Shown piece after piece: positions 24,330-34,125 of a DNA stretch of 64,000 nucleotides. The notes under the pieces were generated by a model. It did not search any database. It saw only the letters and a list, made by a program, of their open reading frames with translations, and had not been told where the DNA came from. The stretch's first letter is position 1, and each line of letters starts with the position of its first letter. Origin of the DNA: DAOUTW01 sp964523575. Its GTDB lineage: Bacteria; Zixibacteria; MSB-5A5; GN15; JAAZOE01. The DNA lies in the NCBI GenBank assembly GCA_964523575.1, contig CAZGAV010000010.1, positions 8,162-72,161 on the forward strand. The letters run 5' to 3'. A program made the translations under genes and the position numbers.

Positions 24330-26918
24330 ATGAGGACGACAATTCGACATCGGGTCTTTTGCCTGCTTTTATTTTTGTCCCTTCCGATACCTTTTCATCA
24401 AGCCAAGGCCGTGGCCTTGTACAATGATTCCCTTCAGGATCGACTCCAGCGTCAGGACAAAATTGCGGCTGCCGGCGTCCCCAATTTTCAGTTTAATGTT
24501 CACAAAACCGGCAAGATGGCCCTGACTATCACCAACGCCGGCACCTTCGGCACCGGCTCTCTGGGGATAACCATCGTCGATGGTGAAATTGCGCCTTCAT
24601 GCGAGTACCCGATAAATTCCAATATCATCTATCTTTTCCAGGGAGCCCTATGGATCGGCGCCGTCGTCGGACGCGACACTCTGGTTTCGGTGGGAGCCGA
24701 CGGCTGGTTCAGCATGCGTGAATTTTTCCCCGATGCCGGCGACAAGGGCGCTTTTGTCTCCCGCAGTAACCTCCGTTCGCGGCCGGATTATGATAAAGAT
24801 GCGATTTCCGAACAGGATTTCATCTGCACCTACACCGACACTTTCACCGATCCCGGCCTGACCGGCGAAGATCCCTTCGATAATCGGCCTCATGTCCCGT
24901 TAAACCTTTCCATCCGTCAGAGTTCCTATGCCTGGAGTTATCAGTACGCCGAGGATTTCGTCCTTTTCGATTACCAGATAACCAATATCGGCGACTTTCC
25001 TCTGAGAGATGTTTATCTGGGCGTTTATGTCGATGGCGTCGCCTATCACAAGTCGATTGAATCGAACGGATTCAAGGACGACGTCTGCGGCTTTCGCCGG
25101 ACGGTGGCGACGCCCCAGGATTTCTGCATCGACGAAGATACCGTCAATCTGGCGTGGATTGCCGATAACGACGGCGATCCCGTCGGCGACTCCTGGAATT
25201 TCGCTTCGCCGGTGGCCGTGACCGGGGTCAGAGTGGTGCGTTCGCCGAACAATAACCTTCAATACAGTTTCAACTGGTGGATTTCAAACAGCAATCCCCA
25301 GCTGGATTTCGGTCCGCGCAAAGCCGGCACCGACGAAGACCCGTTTCGCCCTTTCGGCACCAATATTGGAACGCCGACCGGCGACCGGAATAAATACTAT
25401 ATTCTATCGCATCCGGAATTCGATTATGACCAGTTGTTCACGGCCATTTCGCATACCGATCGGGGTTATCTTCGTCCCCCGCCGGTCGGCCTGGCCGATG
25501 ATTTCGCGGATGGTTACGATACCCGCTACCTGCTGTCCTTCGGACCGTTTGAAGTTGAGCCGGGCGATTCATTGCCGATAACCCTGGCCTATGTCGCCGG
25601 AGACAATTTCCATGTCAATCCCCTTGATTACGCCGAAAATTTCGATCCCTACAACCCGATGGCGTTTTACAGTAAGCTCGATTTCACCGACTTCGGTAAC
25701 AACGCCCGCTGGGCCAGCTGGATCTTCGACAATCCCGGCCTCGATACCGACGGCAACGGCGATTCCGGGAAATACTGCTGGAGTTATATCTGGACCGACA
25801 CCACCCTGTTCAATCCCGACAGTAGCGGCCCGGCCGACAGCGTCCATATCGATTCCTTCAAGGTCTTTTATGCCGGCGACGGTGTGCCTGATTTCAAGGG
25901 CGCTTCGCCGCCCCCGCCCCCAATTATCCGAAGCATCCCCAGTTACTCCACCGTTACCCTGCGCTGGAATGGGGAGCAGGCCGAGAACGCCTATGACGTT
26001 TTTTCGGGAATCAAGGATTTTGAGGGGTACCGGGTCTATATGGGGGAAGATAACCGCCAGTCGGATTTCATCCAGTTGGCCACCTATGATATCGACAACT
26101 ATATCATCTACCTGTTTGACCGGGTTCCCACCAGTCAGTCCGATGTCTATGAAGTGACCTGGCATCAGGTGGGGCCGCCGATCACACGGGACAGCCTGCT
26201 GAAACAGTACGGGGAGGATTTCGATCCCTATCAGTATTACGACGAATTTCATTATTTCTACGATAATGACCGGCAGGAATTCTTCTTTATCCGGCCCCAG
26301 GGATGGAATGAATCGGACTTGAGCGATCCCCTCAAAATTCATAAGGTTTATCCCGGCGCCTCCGCCGACGATCCCTCCGATACGACCGCCGAGGGGTACA
26401 TGCGCTACTATGAATACGAATATGTGATCGACAACCTGCGCCCCTCCCAGCCCTACTATTTCAGCGTTACCACCTTCGATTTTGGTTCGACGGGTTCGCT
26501 TCTGGGAGCTCTGGAGTCATCGCCGCTGGTCAATGCCGTCCGCGAATATCCGCTGGTGGCGGCCGATTCGGTCGAACAACAGGGATTGAAAGTTTACGTC
26601 TACCCCAATCCCTATCGAATCGACGCCGGTTACGCCCGCGACGGATATGAAAACCGCGACCGGGCCCGGTCGGCGGAATGGACGCGCCGGGTGCATTTCG
26701 CCAACCTGCCCAATGTCTGCACCATAAGGATTTTTACCCTCAGCGGCGATCTGGTGCAGGAAATCAATCACGACTATCCCGGAGGGGCTCCCGGCTCCCA
26801 GCATGAGGAATGGAGCCTCATCAGCCGCAATACGCAGGCGGTGACGACCGGCATTTATATCTGGTCGGTGCGGTCGGATATGGGCGAACAGCTCGGGAAA
26901 CTGGTCATTATCAAATGA
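24330..26918 (+). CDS. large secreted protein with type IX-like C-terminal domain
   Basis: 862 residues from the ATG at 24330, which gives a good signal peptide (MRTTIRHRVFCLLLFLSLPIPFHQAKA); the frame is open further upstream without coding character. The mature body is beta-rich and aromatic, with repeated Asp/Gly/Asn-rich stretches (DTDGNGDSG). A fibronectin-III-like region lies around 560-760 (STVTLRWNGEQAENAYD...YYFSVTTFD). The last ~95 residues start with VYPNPYRID and end ITSG-like with TGIYIWSVRSDMGEQLGKLVIIK, the pattern of PorSS/FlgD-type sorting domains in FCB bacteria. Role unknown; exported or surface attached. Confidence 0.8.
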   Translation: MRTTIRHRVFCLLLFLSLPIPFHQAKAVALYNDSLQDRLQRQDKIAAAGVPNFQFNVHKTGKMALTITNAGTFGTGSLGITIVDGEIAPSCEYPINSNIIYLFQGALWIGAVVGRDTLVSVGADGWFSMREFFPDAGDKGAFVSRSNLRSRPDYDKDAISEQDFICTYTDTFTDPGLTGEDPFDNRPHVPLNLSIRQSSYAWSYQYAEDFVLFDYQITNIGDFPLRDVYLGVYVDGVAYHKSIESNGFKDDVCGFRRTVATPQDFCIDEDTVNLAWIADNDGDPVGDSWNFASPVAVTGVRVVRSPNNNLQYSFNWWISNSNPQLDFGPRKAGTDEDPFRPFGTNIGTPTGDRNKYYILSHPEFDYDQLFTAISHTDRGYLRPPPVGLADDFADGYDTRYLLSFGPFEVEPGDSLPITLAYVAGDNFHVNPLDYAENFDPYNPMAFYSKLDFTDFGNNARWASWIFDNPGLDTDGNGDSGKYCWSYIWTDTTLFNPDSSGPADSVHIDSFKVFYAGDGVPDFKGASPPPPPIIRSIPSYSTVTLRWNGEQAENAYDVFSGIKDFEGYRVYMGEDNRQSDFIQLATYDIDNYIIYLFDRVPTSQSDVYEVTWHQVGPPITRDSLLKQYGEDFDPYQYYDEFHYFYDNDRQEFFFIRPQGWNESDLSDPLKIHKVYPGASADDPSDTTAEGYMRYYEYEYVIDNLRPSQPYYFSVTTFDFGSTGSLLGALESSPLVNAVREYPLVAADSVEQQGLKVYVYPNPYRIDAGYARDGYENRDRARSAEWTRRVHFANLPNVCTIRIFTLSGDLVQEINHDYPGGAPGSQHEEWSLISRNTQAVTTGIYIWSVRSDMGEQLGKLVIIK

Positions 26919-26957
26919 CCTATTAAATGGCGGAAAGGGGCCGGTTTTCAAAAGCCC

Positions 26958-26987
26958 TTGACTTTGGAAAATTTCCCCGTATATATT
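26958..26987 (+). promoter_or_regulatory. promoter of the IMP dehydrogenase gene
   Basis: TTGACT (26958-26963), an 18-base spacer, TATATT (26982-26987), ~90 bases before the start codon. The long leader (to 27079) could carry regulation, but I see no recognised purine riboswitch. Confidence 0.5.
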
Positions 26988-27079
26988 TTAGCCCAAATAT
27001 AAACAGGCCCGGGTTATAGAGGCTGTTTTGGCCGGTACCTTACTTAATTATCGAAGAACCTGTATCGTGAAGGTTGAAC

Positions 27080-28582
27080 ATGGCGCATTTTATCAAAGAA
27101 CCAAGTCGAACATTCAGTGAATATTTACTTATTCCCGATTTGACCAAACGCAATTGCATCCCGTCCAGCGTTGCCCTGCGGACGCCGATCGTGAAATTCA
27201 AAAAAGGCGAAGAATCGAAAACGCAGATCAGCGTGCCCCTGGTGTCGGCCATCATGCAGGCGGTTTCGGATAATAATCTGGCCGTCACCCTGGCCGAATC
27301 CGGCGGCCTGTCATTTATTTTCGGCTCCCAGCCGATCGAGGATCAAGCGGCGATGGTGGCCAAGGTCAAGAAATATAAGGCCGGTTTCGTGGTTAGCGAT
27401 TCCAACCTCGAATTCAACGCCACCCTGAAAGACGTCCGCGATCTGACCAGGAAAACCGGCCATTCGACCATCGCCATCACCGAGGACGGGTCGCTTTCCG
27501 GTAAATTCATGGGACTGATGACCCGCAAAGACTACAGTTTACGCCGCCACGAACTCGAGGAAAAGGTGGCCGATTTGATGACGCCGGTGGAAGGGTTGAC
27601 GGTCGGCAACGCCAAATTGACCCTCGAAGAAACTAACGAAATTATCTGGCGCAATAAACTCGACTGTCTGCCGATTCTGGATCCCCGCGGGCGGCTGAAA
27701 TACCTCGTCTTCCGGCGCGATATCGAGGCTCACAACATGAACCCAAACGAGTCGGTGGACCGCGATTTGCGGCTCCTCGCCGGGGCCGGGATCAACTCCC
27801 GCGATTACGAAGAACGGGTGCCGGCGCTGATCGAGGCCGGCGCGGACGTTCTCTGCGTCGATTCCTCGGACGGTTTCAGCGAATGGCAACGCGATACCAT
27901 CCGGTTCGTTAAGAAAAAATACGGCGACGAAGTCAGCGTCGGCGGCGGAAACGTGGTCGATGAAGACGGTTTCATGTATCTGGTCGAATCCGGGGCCGAT
28001 TTCGTCAAGATCGGTATCGGCGGCGGTTCGATCTGCATCACCCGCGAACAAAAGGGCATCGGGCGGGGGCAGGCCTCGGCCTTGATAGATATCGCCCGAG
28101 CCCGCGAAGCTTATTTCAAGAAAACCGGCGTCTATATCCCAATCTGCTCCGACGGCGGTATTGTCCACGACTATCATATCACTCTGGCGCTGGCAATGGG
28201 CGCCGATTTCGTCATGATGGGCCGATATTTCGCTCGCTTCGACGAAAGCCCCGGCAAAAAGATCAAACGGGCCGGCAACTATTACAAAGAATATTGGGCC
28301 GAGGGCTCCAACCGCGCCCGCAACTGGCAAAGATACGATATGGGCGACAAGCAGGAACTGGTTTTCGAAGAGGGCGTTGACAGTTACGTCGCTTATGCCG
28401 GGCCGCTGAAGGAAAACATGGAGCGGACGCTGAGTAAAATCAAATCGACCATGTGCAATTGCGGGGCGTTGTCACTCAGGGAATTCCGCAAAAAGGCCCG
28501 CCTGACGCTGGTTTCATCGACCAGCCTGGTCGAGGGCAAAGTCCACGACGTCATTCTCAAGAAAGATGAAGATTATCCGTAA
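27080..28582 (+). CDS. guaB: IMP dehydrogenase
   Basis: 500 residues, ATG at 27080 preceded by GAAGG. TIM barrel split by a CBS pair (~96-220). Active-site loop GIGGGSICITREQKGIGRGQ with catalytic C319. Other motifs are VLCVDSSDGFSEWQ, VSVGGGNVV, CSDGGIVHDYHITLALAMGADFVMMG and the flap region YKEYWAEGSNRA. It converts IMP to XMP with NAD+, the committed step to GMP. The active-site loop has CI instead of the usual CT, as in a minority of sequences. It is monocistronic, with its own promoter and terminator. Confidence 0.95.
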   Translation: MAHFIKEPSRTFSEYLLIPDLTKRNCIPSSVALRTPIVKFKKGEESKTQISVPLVSAIMQAVSDNNLAVTLAESGGLSFIFGSQPIEDQAAMVAKVKKYKAGFVVSDSNLEFNATLKDVRDLTRKTGHSTIAITEDGSLSGKFMGLMTRKDYSLRRHELEEKVADLMTPVEGLTVGNAKLTLEETNEIIWRNKLDCLPILDPRGRLKYLVFRRDIEAHNMNPNESVDRDLRLLAGAGINSRDYEERVPALIEAGADVLCVDSSDGFSEWQRDTIRFVKKKYGDEVSVGGGNVVDEDGFMYLVESGADFVKIGIGGGSICITREQKGIGRGQASALIDIARAREAYFKKTGVYIPICSDGGIVHDYHITLALAMGADFVMMGRYFARFDESPGKKIKRAGNYYKEYWAEGSNRARNWQRYDMGDKQELVFEEGVDSYVAYAGPLKENMERTLSKIKSTMCNCGALSLREFRKKARLTLVSSTSLVEGKVHDVILKKDEDYP

Positions 28583-28610
28583 GACATGGTTTTGATGCAA
28601 TCGATTTTCG

Positions 28611-28637
28611 AAACGGCGCCCCTTGGGCGCCGTTTTT
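28611..28637 (+). terminator. intrinsic terminator of guaB
   Basis: AAACGGCGCC (28611-28620), loop CCTTG, GGCGCCGTTT (28626-28635), then Ts. It overlaps by two bases the stop of the convergent deacetylase gene. Confidence 0.85.
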
Positions 28638-29571
28638 ATTTAGCCAGTTCCATCAGGTGCAACTCGACCGATTCGGCCAGGGCGGACAGATTGTAGCCGC
28701 CTTCCAGTATTGAAACGATTTTCCCGCCGCAATGGCGGTCGGCGCATTCTTTGGTCAGGCGCGTAATCTCCCCATAAACGGCGGTGGTCAAATTGGTGCT
28801 GGACATCGGGTCGGCCTTATGCCCGTCGAACCCGGCCGAAATCAAAATGAACTGCGGCTTATAATCGTCGAGGGTCGGTATGACTTGATGATGGAAGGCG
28901 TCGAGAAGAAGATCGTCTCCCGCCCCCGATCCCAGGGGGATATTGAGGTTATAGCCGGAGCCTTTGCCGGTGCCATAGACGGTTTCCTGCCCGGTTCCGG
29001 GAAAATGAGGATACTGATGGAGGCTGATATAAAGCACCTTATCGTCCTCCAGGAACATCCGTTCGGTGCCGTTGCCGTGATGGATATCCCAGTCGATTAT
29101 GGCCACCCGCTCGAGTCCGCCGGCGTCGATCAGGTCGGCGGCGGCGATGGCGATATTATTGAATATGCAGAATCCCATCGCCCGGGCCGGTTCGGCATGA
29201 TGGCCGGGAGGTCGAACGGCGCAGAAGCCGGCCGAAAATTTCCCCGACAGAACATCCCGGGCCGCCTGCACACTGCAACCGGCGGCATAAAGGGCCGCCT
29301 GCGGCGTCGCCGGGGTGGCGATGGTATCGCCCCAGTCGAGGACGAAGGCGTCTTCGATTTTCAGGTTGAGGATATCGTCGATGTAATTGGGATCATGGAC
29401 CCTTTCCAGCCAGTACCTTTCGGCCGGGATGGCGTCGACGAAAGTGATCGAGGCGGCGACAGGGGAGGCTTTGATCTTCTCTATTATGGCCAGAACTCTT
29501 GCGGGCCGTTCAATATGGCCATAACCCAGCAAATGTTCCGCGAAAAGGCGATGGTAGTAAAAACCGATCAT
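28636..29571 (-). CDS. histone-deacetylase-family protein (acetyl-lysine/acetylpolyamine deacetylase)
   Basis: 311 residues, the size of bacterial class II-like HDACs. The active-site set is complete: RPPGHHAEP (H124, H125), DWDIHHGNGT (zinc ligands D162 and H164), ISAGFDGHKADP (third zinc Asp), EGGYNL. It removes acetyl groups from lysines, polyamines or acetoin-related targets. In this neighbourhood, beside an acetyltransferase and amino-acid enzymes, an acetylpolyamine or N-acetyl amino-acid substrate is plausible. No signal peptide. Confidence 0.9.
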   Translation of the reverse strand: MIGFYYHRLFAEHLLGYGHIERPARVLAIIEKIKASPVAASITFVDAIPAERYWLERVHDPNYIDDILNLKIEDAFVLDWGDTIATPATPQAALYAAGCSVQAARDVLSGKFSAGFCAVRPPGHHAEPARAMGFCIFNNIAIAAADLIDAGGLERVAIIDWDIHHGNGTERMFLEDDKVLYISLHQYPHFPGTGQETVYGTGKGSGYNLNIPLGSGAGDDLLLDAFHHQVIPTLDDYKPQFILISAGFDGHKADPMSSTNLTTAVYGEITRLTKECADRHCGGKIVSILEGGYNLSALAESVELHLMELAK

Positions 29572-29941
29572 AGGACCCTCGATAATCAGCTTATGATGCG
29601 GAAACCGCCACAGTTTCCATTTCCCATTCAGCCAAGATCAGTTAATCTCCCTTCGACGGCAACAACAATCTCACCGATCCCGCCCTTGTCTGGAAAATCC
29701 CGATCGGTTATTGCAGAATGTTGCACATAGGGTTGTTGAGATGCGATCGGACCGAATCTCAACTTGTAAACACAATCCGTTGTCTTATAATTACTTATAT
29801 TGGCAGCTAAAACCTAATACGGCAAATCGATAATGGATTGGTTGAATTCAAGGTCGCCTGTCCAAAATCAATCATAAAAAACTTGACAAAGATTGCTTCG
29901 TACACTAATATTTCGTGTACGAAATATCTTTGAAGGTGAAT
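29572..29941. other. 370-bp divergent intergenic region
   Basis: Between the deacetylase (-) and MarR (+) genes. It holds an 8-bp inverted repeat GTTGAGAT / ATCTCAAC (29735-29742 and 29756-29763) and, at its right end, the MarR promoter/operator listed separately. No gene seen. Confidence 0.6.
29883..29923 (+). promoter_or_regulatory. MarR promoter overlapped by a palindromic operator
   Basis: TTGACA (29883-29888), 17-base spacer, TAATAT (29906-29911): a near-consensus promoter. The -10 box lies inside a perfect inverted repeat, TTCGTACAC (29897-29905) and GTGTACGAA (29915-29923), with centres 18 bases apart. A bound repressor dimer would exclude RNA polymerase, so autorepression by the downstream MarR protein is strongly suggested. 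Confidence 0.8.
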
Positions 29942-30439
29942 ATGGTCGAGAACGAAATAACTCTGAATGTGCTTATGACGCTGAGGCGGATAATGAGGGC
30001 GGTATCGCTTAATTCCAAAAAACTGGAAAAGAATTACAATCTTACCGGACCGCAATTGATTTTGCTGAACGAGATCGCCAAATCGGGTGAAGTGGCCATC
30101 GGCGCTCTGGCTATGACTGTTAACCTGAGCAATCCCACTACCAGCGGAATCGTGGATCGTCTTGAAAAACGGGCACTGGTGGTGCGGACAAGGGGTTCGG
30201 ATGACCGCCGCAAAGTCTTTGTCGGAATCACCGAAACCGGCCGAAAAACCCTCGGAAGTGCGCCGCCGCCTCTGCAAGCGCAGTTTATCGGACAATTCGG
30301 GCAGTTGAAACCCGAAGAACAGAGGAATATCCTGTCGGCCTTGGAGAAAGTGGCCTTGATGATCAACGCCGAACATCTGGAAGTGGCCCCGGTATTATCG
30401 GGCCAGTCGTTGGATGAAAGTGAAAAGAACTCAATTTAA
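29942..30439 (+). CDS. MarR-family transcriptional regulator
   Basis: 165 residues from the ATG at 29942, with GAAGGTGA upstream. A GTG at 29915 is in frame but lies inside the operator. Winged helix: LTGPQLILLNEIAKSGEVAIGALAMTV, recognition part SNPTTSGIVDRLEKRALV, wing RGSDDRRKVFVGIT. It heads a run of same-strand genes (GNAT, racemase) with 8-base and overlapping junctions, and probably controls itself and them. Confidence 0.92.
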   Translation: MVENEITLNVLMTLRRIMRAVSLNSKKLEKNYNLTGPQLILLNEIAKSGEVAIGALAMTVNLSNPTTSGIVDRLEKRALVVRTRGSDDRRKVFVGITETGRKTLGSAPPPLQAQFIGQFGQLKPEEQRNILSALEKVALMINAEHLEVAPVLSGQSLDESEKNSI

Positions 30440-30447
30440 GGGAGTAA

Positions 30448-30948
30448 ATGATGGGAAATGAAGGAGGAAAAACCGAGCCGTTAACAATAGAGAAAGACCA
30501 CCCGAAAATCAGGATGCATATCCTGCGGCGCATCGATGAATTTCCCGAATGGCTGACAATCGACAACCTGGCGGAATTCGTTCATGAAAATATAAAACCT
30601 TATGAGGACACGCTGGCCGACACCAAACGGGCGGTCGGAATCGCAATTGATCCCGACAGCCCCAAGGGCGCCTTTATCCTCGTCGCCGAGGCCGATCGGA
30701 AGCCGGTCGGAGCCTTGATTATGCATCGGACGGGCATGAAAGGCTATATCCCGGAGAATATCCTCCTGATGGTCTGTGTCCATCCGTCGGCCCGCGGTTT
30801 GGGTGTCGGCGGTCTGTTGATCCGAACCGGCCTTGAGACTGCCGACGGCGATGTCAAGCTCCATGTCGAGTATGACAACCCGGCCAAGCAGGTCTATGAA
30901 AAGATCGGATTCACGACCAAGTACGCCGAAATGAGGTTTTACAAATGA
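30448..30948 (+). CDS. GNAT-family N-acetyltransferase
   Basis: 166 residues. GNAT core strands AFILVAEADRKPVGALIMHR, then ILLMVCVHPSARGLGVGGLLIRTGLE, the acetyl-CoA pyrophosphate loop being RGLGVGG. It ends with YDNPAKQVYEKIGFTTKYAEMRFYK, the common C-terminal motif (Asn, Tyr, GF). It probably acetylates an amine of a small molecule, perhaps an amino acid handled by the adjacent racemase. It overlaps the racemase by four bases (ATGA). Confidence 0.9.
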   Translation: MMGNEGGKTEPLTIEKDHPKIRMHILRRIDEFPEWLTIDNLAEFVHENIKPYEDTLADTKRAVGIAIDPDSPKGAFILVAEADRKPVGALIMHRTGMKGYIPENILLMVCVHPSARGLGVGGLLIRTGLETADGDVKLHVEYDNPAKQVYEKIGFTTKYAEMRFYK

Positions 30949-32105
30949 ACCGCTTACTGATAAACCTGGAAGCCCTGAAACGTAACATCGCCGCCATCAA
31001 CCGGCTGATGGCCAAACACGACGCTTCGTGGACGGTCGTGACCAAGGTGTTATGCGGGCACTCGGAAACGATCAAGGCCCTGCAGCTGCTGGGAATCCGG
31101 TCCATCGGCGATTCGCGCCTCGATAACCTTCGGGATATCGAACGGCTGGTGCCCGATTTTGAAGCCTGGTATCTGCGTATCCCCGACTTCACTTCGATCC
31201 CCGAGGTCGTTACCTATTCGGATGTCAGCCTCAACAGTGAAATGGCCATAATCAAGGCGCTCAACGAGGAGGCCAAGCGGCAGGATAAGGTCCATCGCAT
31301 CATCCTCATGATCGAACTCGGCGACCTGCGGGAAGGCATTCTGCCGGGGTCGCTGATCAAATTTTACGAGGAAATATTCAAACTTTCCAATATCGACCTG
31401 CTGGGTATCGGCGCCAACCTCGGATGCATGGCCGGAGTGATTCCCACCGTGGACCAGTTCATGCAGCTGGTACTCTATCGCGAATTGCTGGAATTGAAAT
31501 TCAAGCATCGCCTGCCGATGATTTCAGCCGGCTCGACGGTGGTCTTGCCGCTGGTAATGGACGGCCAACTGCCCCGGGCCATCAATCATTTCCGGATCGG
31601 CGAGGCGATTTTTCTGGGAACGAATTTGATTCAGGGGGGCATCCTGCCCGAACTGAACAACGAGGTCATGTTATTGGAGGCCGAAATCGCCGAAATCAAG
31701 GAGAAAGCGCTGGTGCCGATCGGCGAGACCGGATCGGCCACGGCTCCGTTCGAAACGGAGACCGAAGACGAATCCTCGCCCGGCCAGCGCGGCTATCGGG
31801 CCCTGGTCAGTATCGGGCATCTCGATACCGATATCGGCGGCCTGACGCCAGTCAATGACAGTTATAAAATTGCCGGAGCCTCGAGCGATATCACTGCCAT
31901 CAACATCGGCGAGGAAACCGGCGGCCTCAAGGTCGGCGATGTCATCAAGTTCAAGGTCAGTTATTCGGCGCTGTTGAGACTGATGAATGATAAATATATC
32001 GCCAAGGAAATTGTGCCGTCTCCTGATCAACTCCAATCGTCGCTCAATATCGATCGATACGAAGTATTGCCGGCCATTGCGCAAGTCGAGCAGGAGGAGG
32101 ATTAG
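30945..32105 (+). CDS. ornithine-racemase-like PLP enzyme (alanine racemase N-terminal fold)
   Basis: 386 residues. PLP-barrel start INLEALKRNIAAINRL, cofactor lysine K34 in VVTKVLCGH, IRSIGDSRLDNLRDI, ILMIELGDLREGI, IGANLGCM, SAGSTVVLP, FRIGEAIFLG. This motif set is that of the ornithine/amino-acid racemase branch (Orr/YhfX-like) rather than classical Alr. The C-terminal part carries an insertion rich in Glu/Thr (ETETEDESSPGQ) near residue 275. It is translationally coupled to the GNAT. Substrate specificity is inferred only. Confidence 0.82.
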   Translation: MNRLLINLEALKRNIAAINRLMAKHDASWTVVTKVLCGHSETIKALQLLGIRSIGDSRLDNLRDIERLVPDFEAWYLRIPDFTSIPEVVTYSDVSLNSEMAIIKALNEEAKRQDKVHRIILMIELGDLREGILPGSLIKFYEEIFKLSNIDLLGIGANLGCMAGVIPTVDQFMQLVLYRELLELKFKHRLPMISAGSTVVLPLVMDGQLPRAINHFRIGEAIFLGTNLIQGGILPELNNEVMLLEAEIAEIKEKALVPIGETGSATAPFETETEDESSPGQRGYRALVSIGHLDTDIGGLTPVNDSYKIAGASSDITAINIGEETGGLKVGDVIKFKVSYSALLRLMNDKYIAKEIVPSPDQLQSSLNIDRYEVLPAIAQVEQEED

Positions 32106-32207
32106 TCATCCGTTTTTTTAACGCCCGGCCCATACTCGAATCGAAATTTCAAAGCCGCTCTTTGCCGATGAGCGCATCAATGGCTTCATCCGCCGTGGGG
32201 TTCCCGA

Positions 32208-34055
32208 ATGTCTGATCAATTAATCCTGTGGATAATCGTCATCGGCTACGTGTTGTTTGTCTTTATCAAGGGCGTCGTAAAAGTTCGGCAGGTCGGCAGT
32301 ACCGATGATTTCCTGGTGGCCGGAAGAAACGTCGGCTGGTTTCTGCTCTTTGCCACCATGGGCGCCACCGTTATCGGCGGCGGCTATTCGATCGGCGCTA
32401 TCGGCAAAACCTATGAATGGGGCATCCTGATGCTCCTGGTTTCGACCGGGGGGTATTTCCATTTTATTTTCTCGGGGCTGGTGGTGGCGCCTCAATTTCG
32501 CAAAGCCGAACTATACACCGTCGCCGGGTTCTTCGGATATCGATTCGGTGAACGGCCCCGGTTTGTGATGCTGATACTCTCTCTGCTCTTCTCGGTGTTC
32601 ATCATCGCCGCCCAGATGGCGGCCTTCGGCACCGTGCTGACGGCCATCATGCCCCAGTATTCCAACTCGGTCGAGGTCCTTCGCTGGTCTATTATTATCG
32701 GCGGATCGATGGTCGTGATTTACAGCACCGCCGGCGGACTTCTGGCCGTGATTCAAACCGACGTCTATCAATTCATCATCCTCTTTCTTGGTTTTGTCGT
32801 GACCCTGTTCTTCTGCGTTCCCGACATCGTCGGCTCCTATAATTCCGATACCGGCAAATTCGTGCCGACCAGATTCGGTTCAATCGATTTTATTAATTCC
32901 CGGCACCTCGCCGACCGCATCCTGAGCGACGACGATTCGGTCTCGACCTATATCCGCACTCATATGAACCCCGACCGGCGGGCTTTTTTGAGTACGGCCG
33001 CATCCGATTCGGCTTCCGCGGCCGCTTTGACCGACAGCCTCAAGGCCGGGCTCAATACTGTCCTCGAGGACGAAAAGCTCTATCAGCCGGCCCGCTTCGC
33101 CGATGTCAACCTCAGTCCCCAGACGCTGGAATACATCAAAGGCGACTATACCGGCGAGAGAGGCCGGCGGCGCCTTAATCTATCGCTTTTGCAGGACGCC
33201 TATCGCGAAGAGATCACCAAAAATCGCACCATCCCGGCCAATTTTTTCAAGCTTGAGGGGGGCAAGGGCTGGTTGTTTCTGATCACGACCTTTCTCGCTT
33301 TTCTACTGGGGGAAACTTTCGCTCCCGGATACGCCACCCGGTACTGCATCGGCAAGGACGCCCGAAATACCCGGCTCGGTATCGCCGGCGTCGGATTTTT
33401 CCTGGCCTTCACATTTCCGGTCATCCTCTTTTTTATTGCTCTCTACGCCCGGATACATTTTCCCGATATCGACGCTCAGCAGGCTCTGCCGATGGTCGTC
33501 AAGCAGTTGCATAATCCGCTCATCGGCGGGTTGATGATCGGCGCTCTGCTGATGGCCGTCATGTCCTCGGCCGATTCGGCCCTCAATTCCTCGACCGCCA
33601 TTTTCGTCAAGGATCTCTTCGAACATCAATTGGGCTGGCATGATAAAGACGACAAAAAAATGCTGACGCTGGCCCGGATATGTTCGGCCTTTTTGGGGGT
33701 CGCGGCCATTTTGATCGCCGTCCTCTGGTCCGACATAATCGGCCTCCTGCTGTTCACCTATCACCTGTGGGCTCCGGCGGTAATCCTGCCGGTCGTGGTC
33801 GGTGCTCTCACGAAAAGGAAGAACAAACGTCTGACTCAAAATATCTTCATCACCATGCTGTGCGCCATCGGTTTCAGCATGAGCTATCGTCTCCTGCTGT
33901 TTCTCAAAAACACCCTCGACACCGCCATCCTGCCGGATCAGGTTTACAAGATTATGGGTCAATTCGACACCTCCGTTTTCGGGGTACTGGTCTCCTGCAT
34001 CGTCTTCCTGGGTTTGACGTTGTATGGGAAATACAGAAAACGGGAAACGGCCTGA
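32208..34055 (+). CDS. sodium:solute symporter (SSS family)
   Basis: 615 residues with about 13 hydrophobic helices. Family motifs are DDFLVAGRNVGWF near residue 32, the GATVIGGGYSIGAIGKTYEWG region, the YSTAGGLLAVIQTDVYQF helix, and LLMAVMSSADSALNSSTAIFVKDL with the Na+-site serines. A long hydrophilic insertion (~225-370) carries Asp/Ser-rich extracytoplasmic sequence, larger than in PutP. It imports a small solute (amino acid, peptide, carboxylate) with Na+. Its position before the M20 amidohydrolase and racemase suggests an amino-acid or N-acyl-amino-acid substrate. Confidence 0.9.
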   Translation: MSDQLILWIIVIGYVLFVFIKGVVKVRQVGSTDDFLVAGRNVGWFLLFATMGATVIGGGYSIGAIGKTYEWGILMLLVSTGGYFHFIFSGLVVAPQFRKAELYTVAGFFGYRFGERPRFVMLILSLLFSVFIIAAQMAAFGTVLTAIMPQYSNSVEVLRWSIIIGGSMVVIYSTAGGLLAVIQTDVYQFIILFLGFVVTLFFCVPDIVGSYNSDTGKFVPTRFGSIDFINSRHLADRILSDDDSVSTYIRTHMNPDRRAFLSTAASDSASAAALTDSLKAGLNTVLEDEKLYQPARFADVNLSPQTLEYIKGDYTGERGRRRLNLSLLQDAYREEITKNRTIPANFFKLEGGKGWLFLITTFLAFLLGETFAPGYATRYCIGKDARNTRLGIAGVGFFLAFTFPVILFFIALYARIHFPDIDAQQALPMVVKQLHNPLIGGLMIGALLMAVMSSADSALNSSTAIFVKDLFEHQLGWHDKDDKKMLTLARICSAFLGVAAILIAVLWSDIIGLLLFTYHLWAPAVILPVVVGALTKRKNKRLTQNIFITMLCAIGFSMSYRLLLFLKNTLDTAILPDQVYKIMGQFDTSVFGVLVSCIVFLGLTLYGKYRKRETA

Positions 34056-34125
34056 GGATTCAGGTATGAAAATTAAAATCATTTCCGCAGCCGAAGGCGG
34101 CCACATTGAATAGGATGCAGGCATC

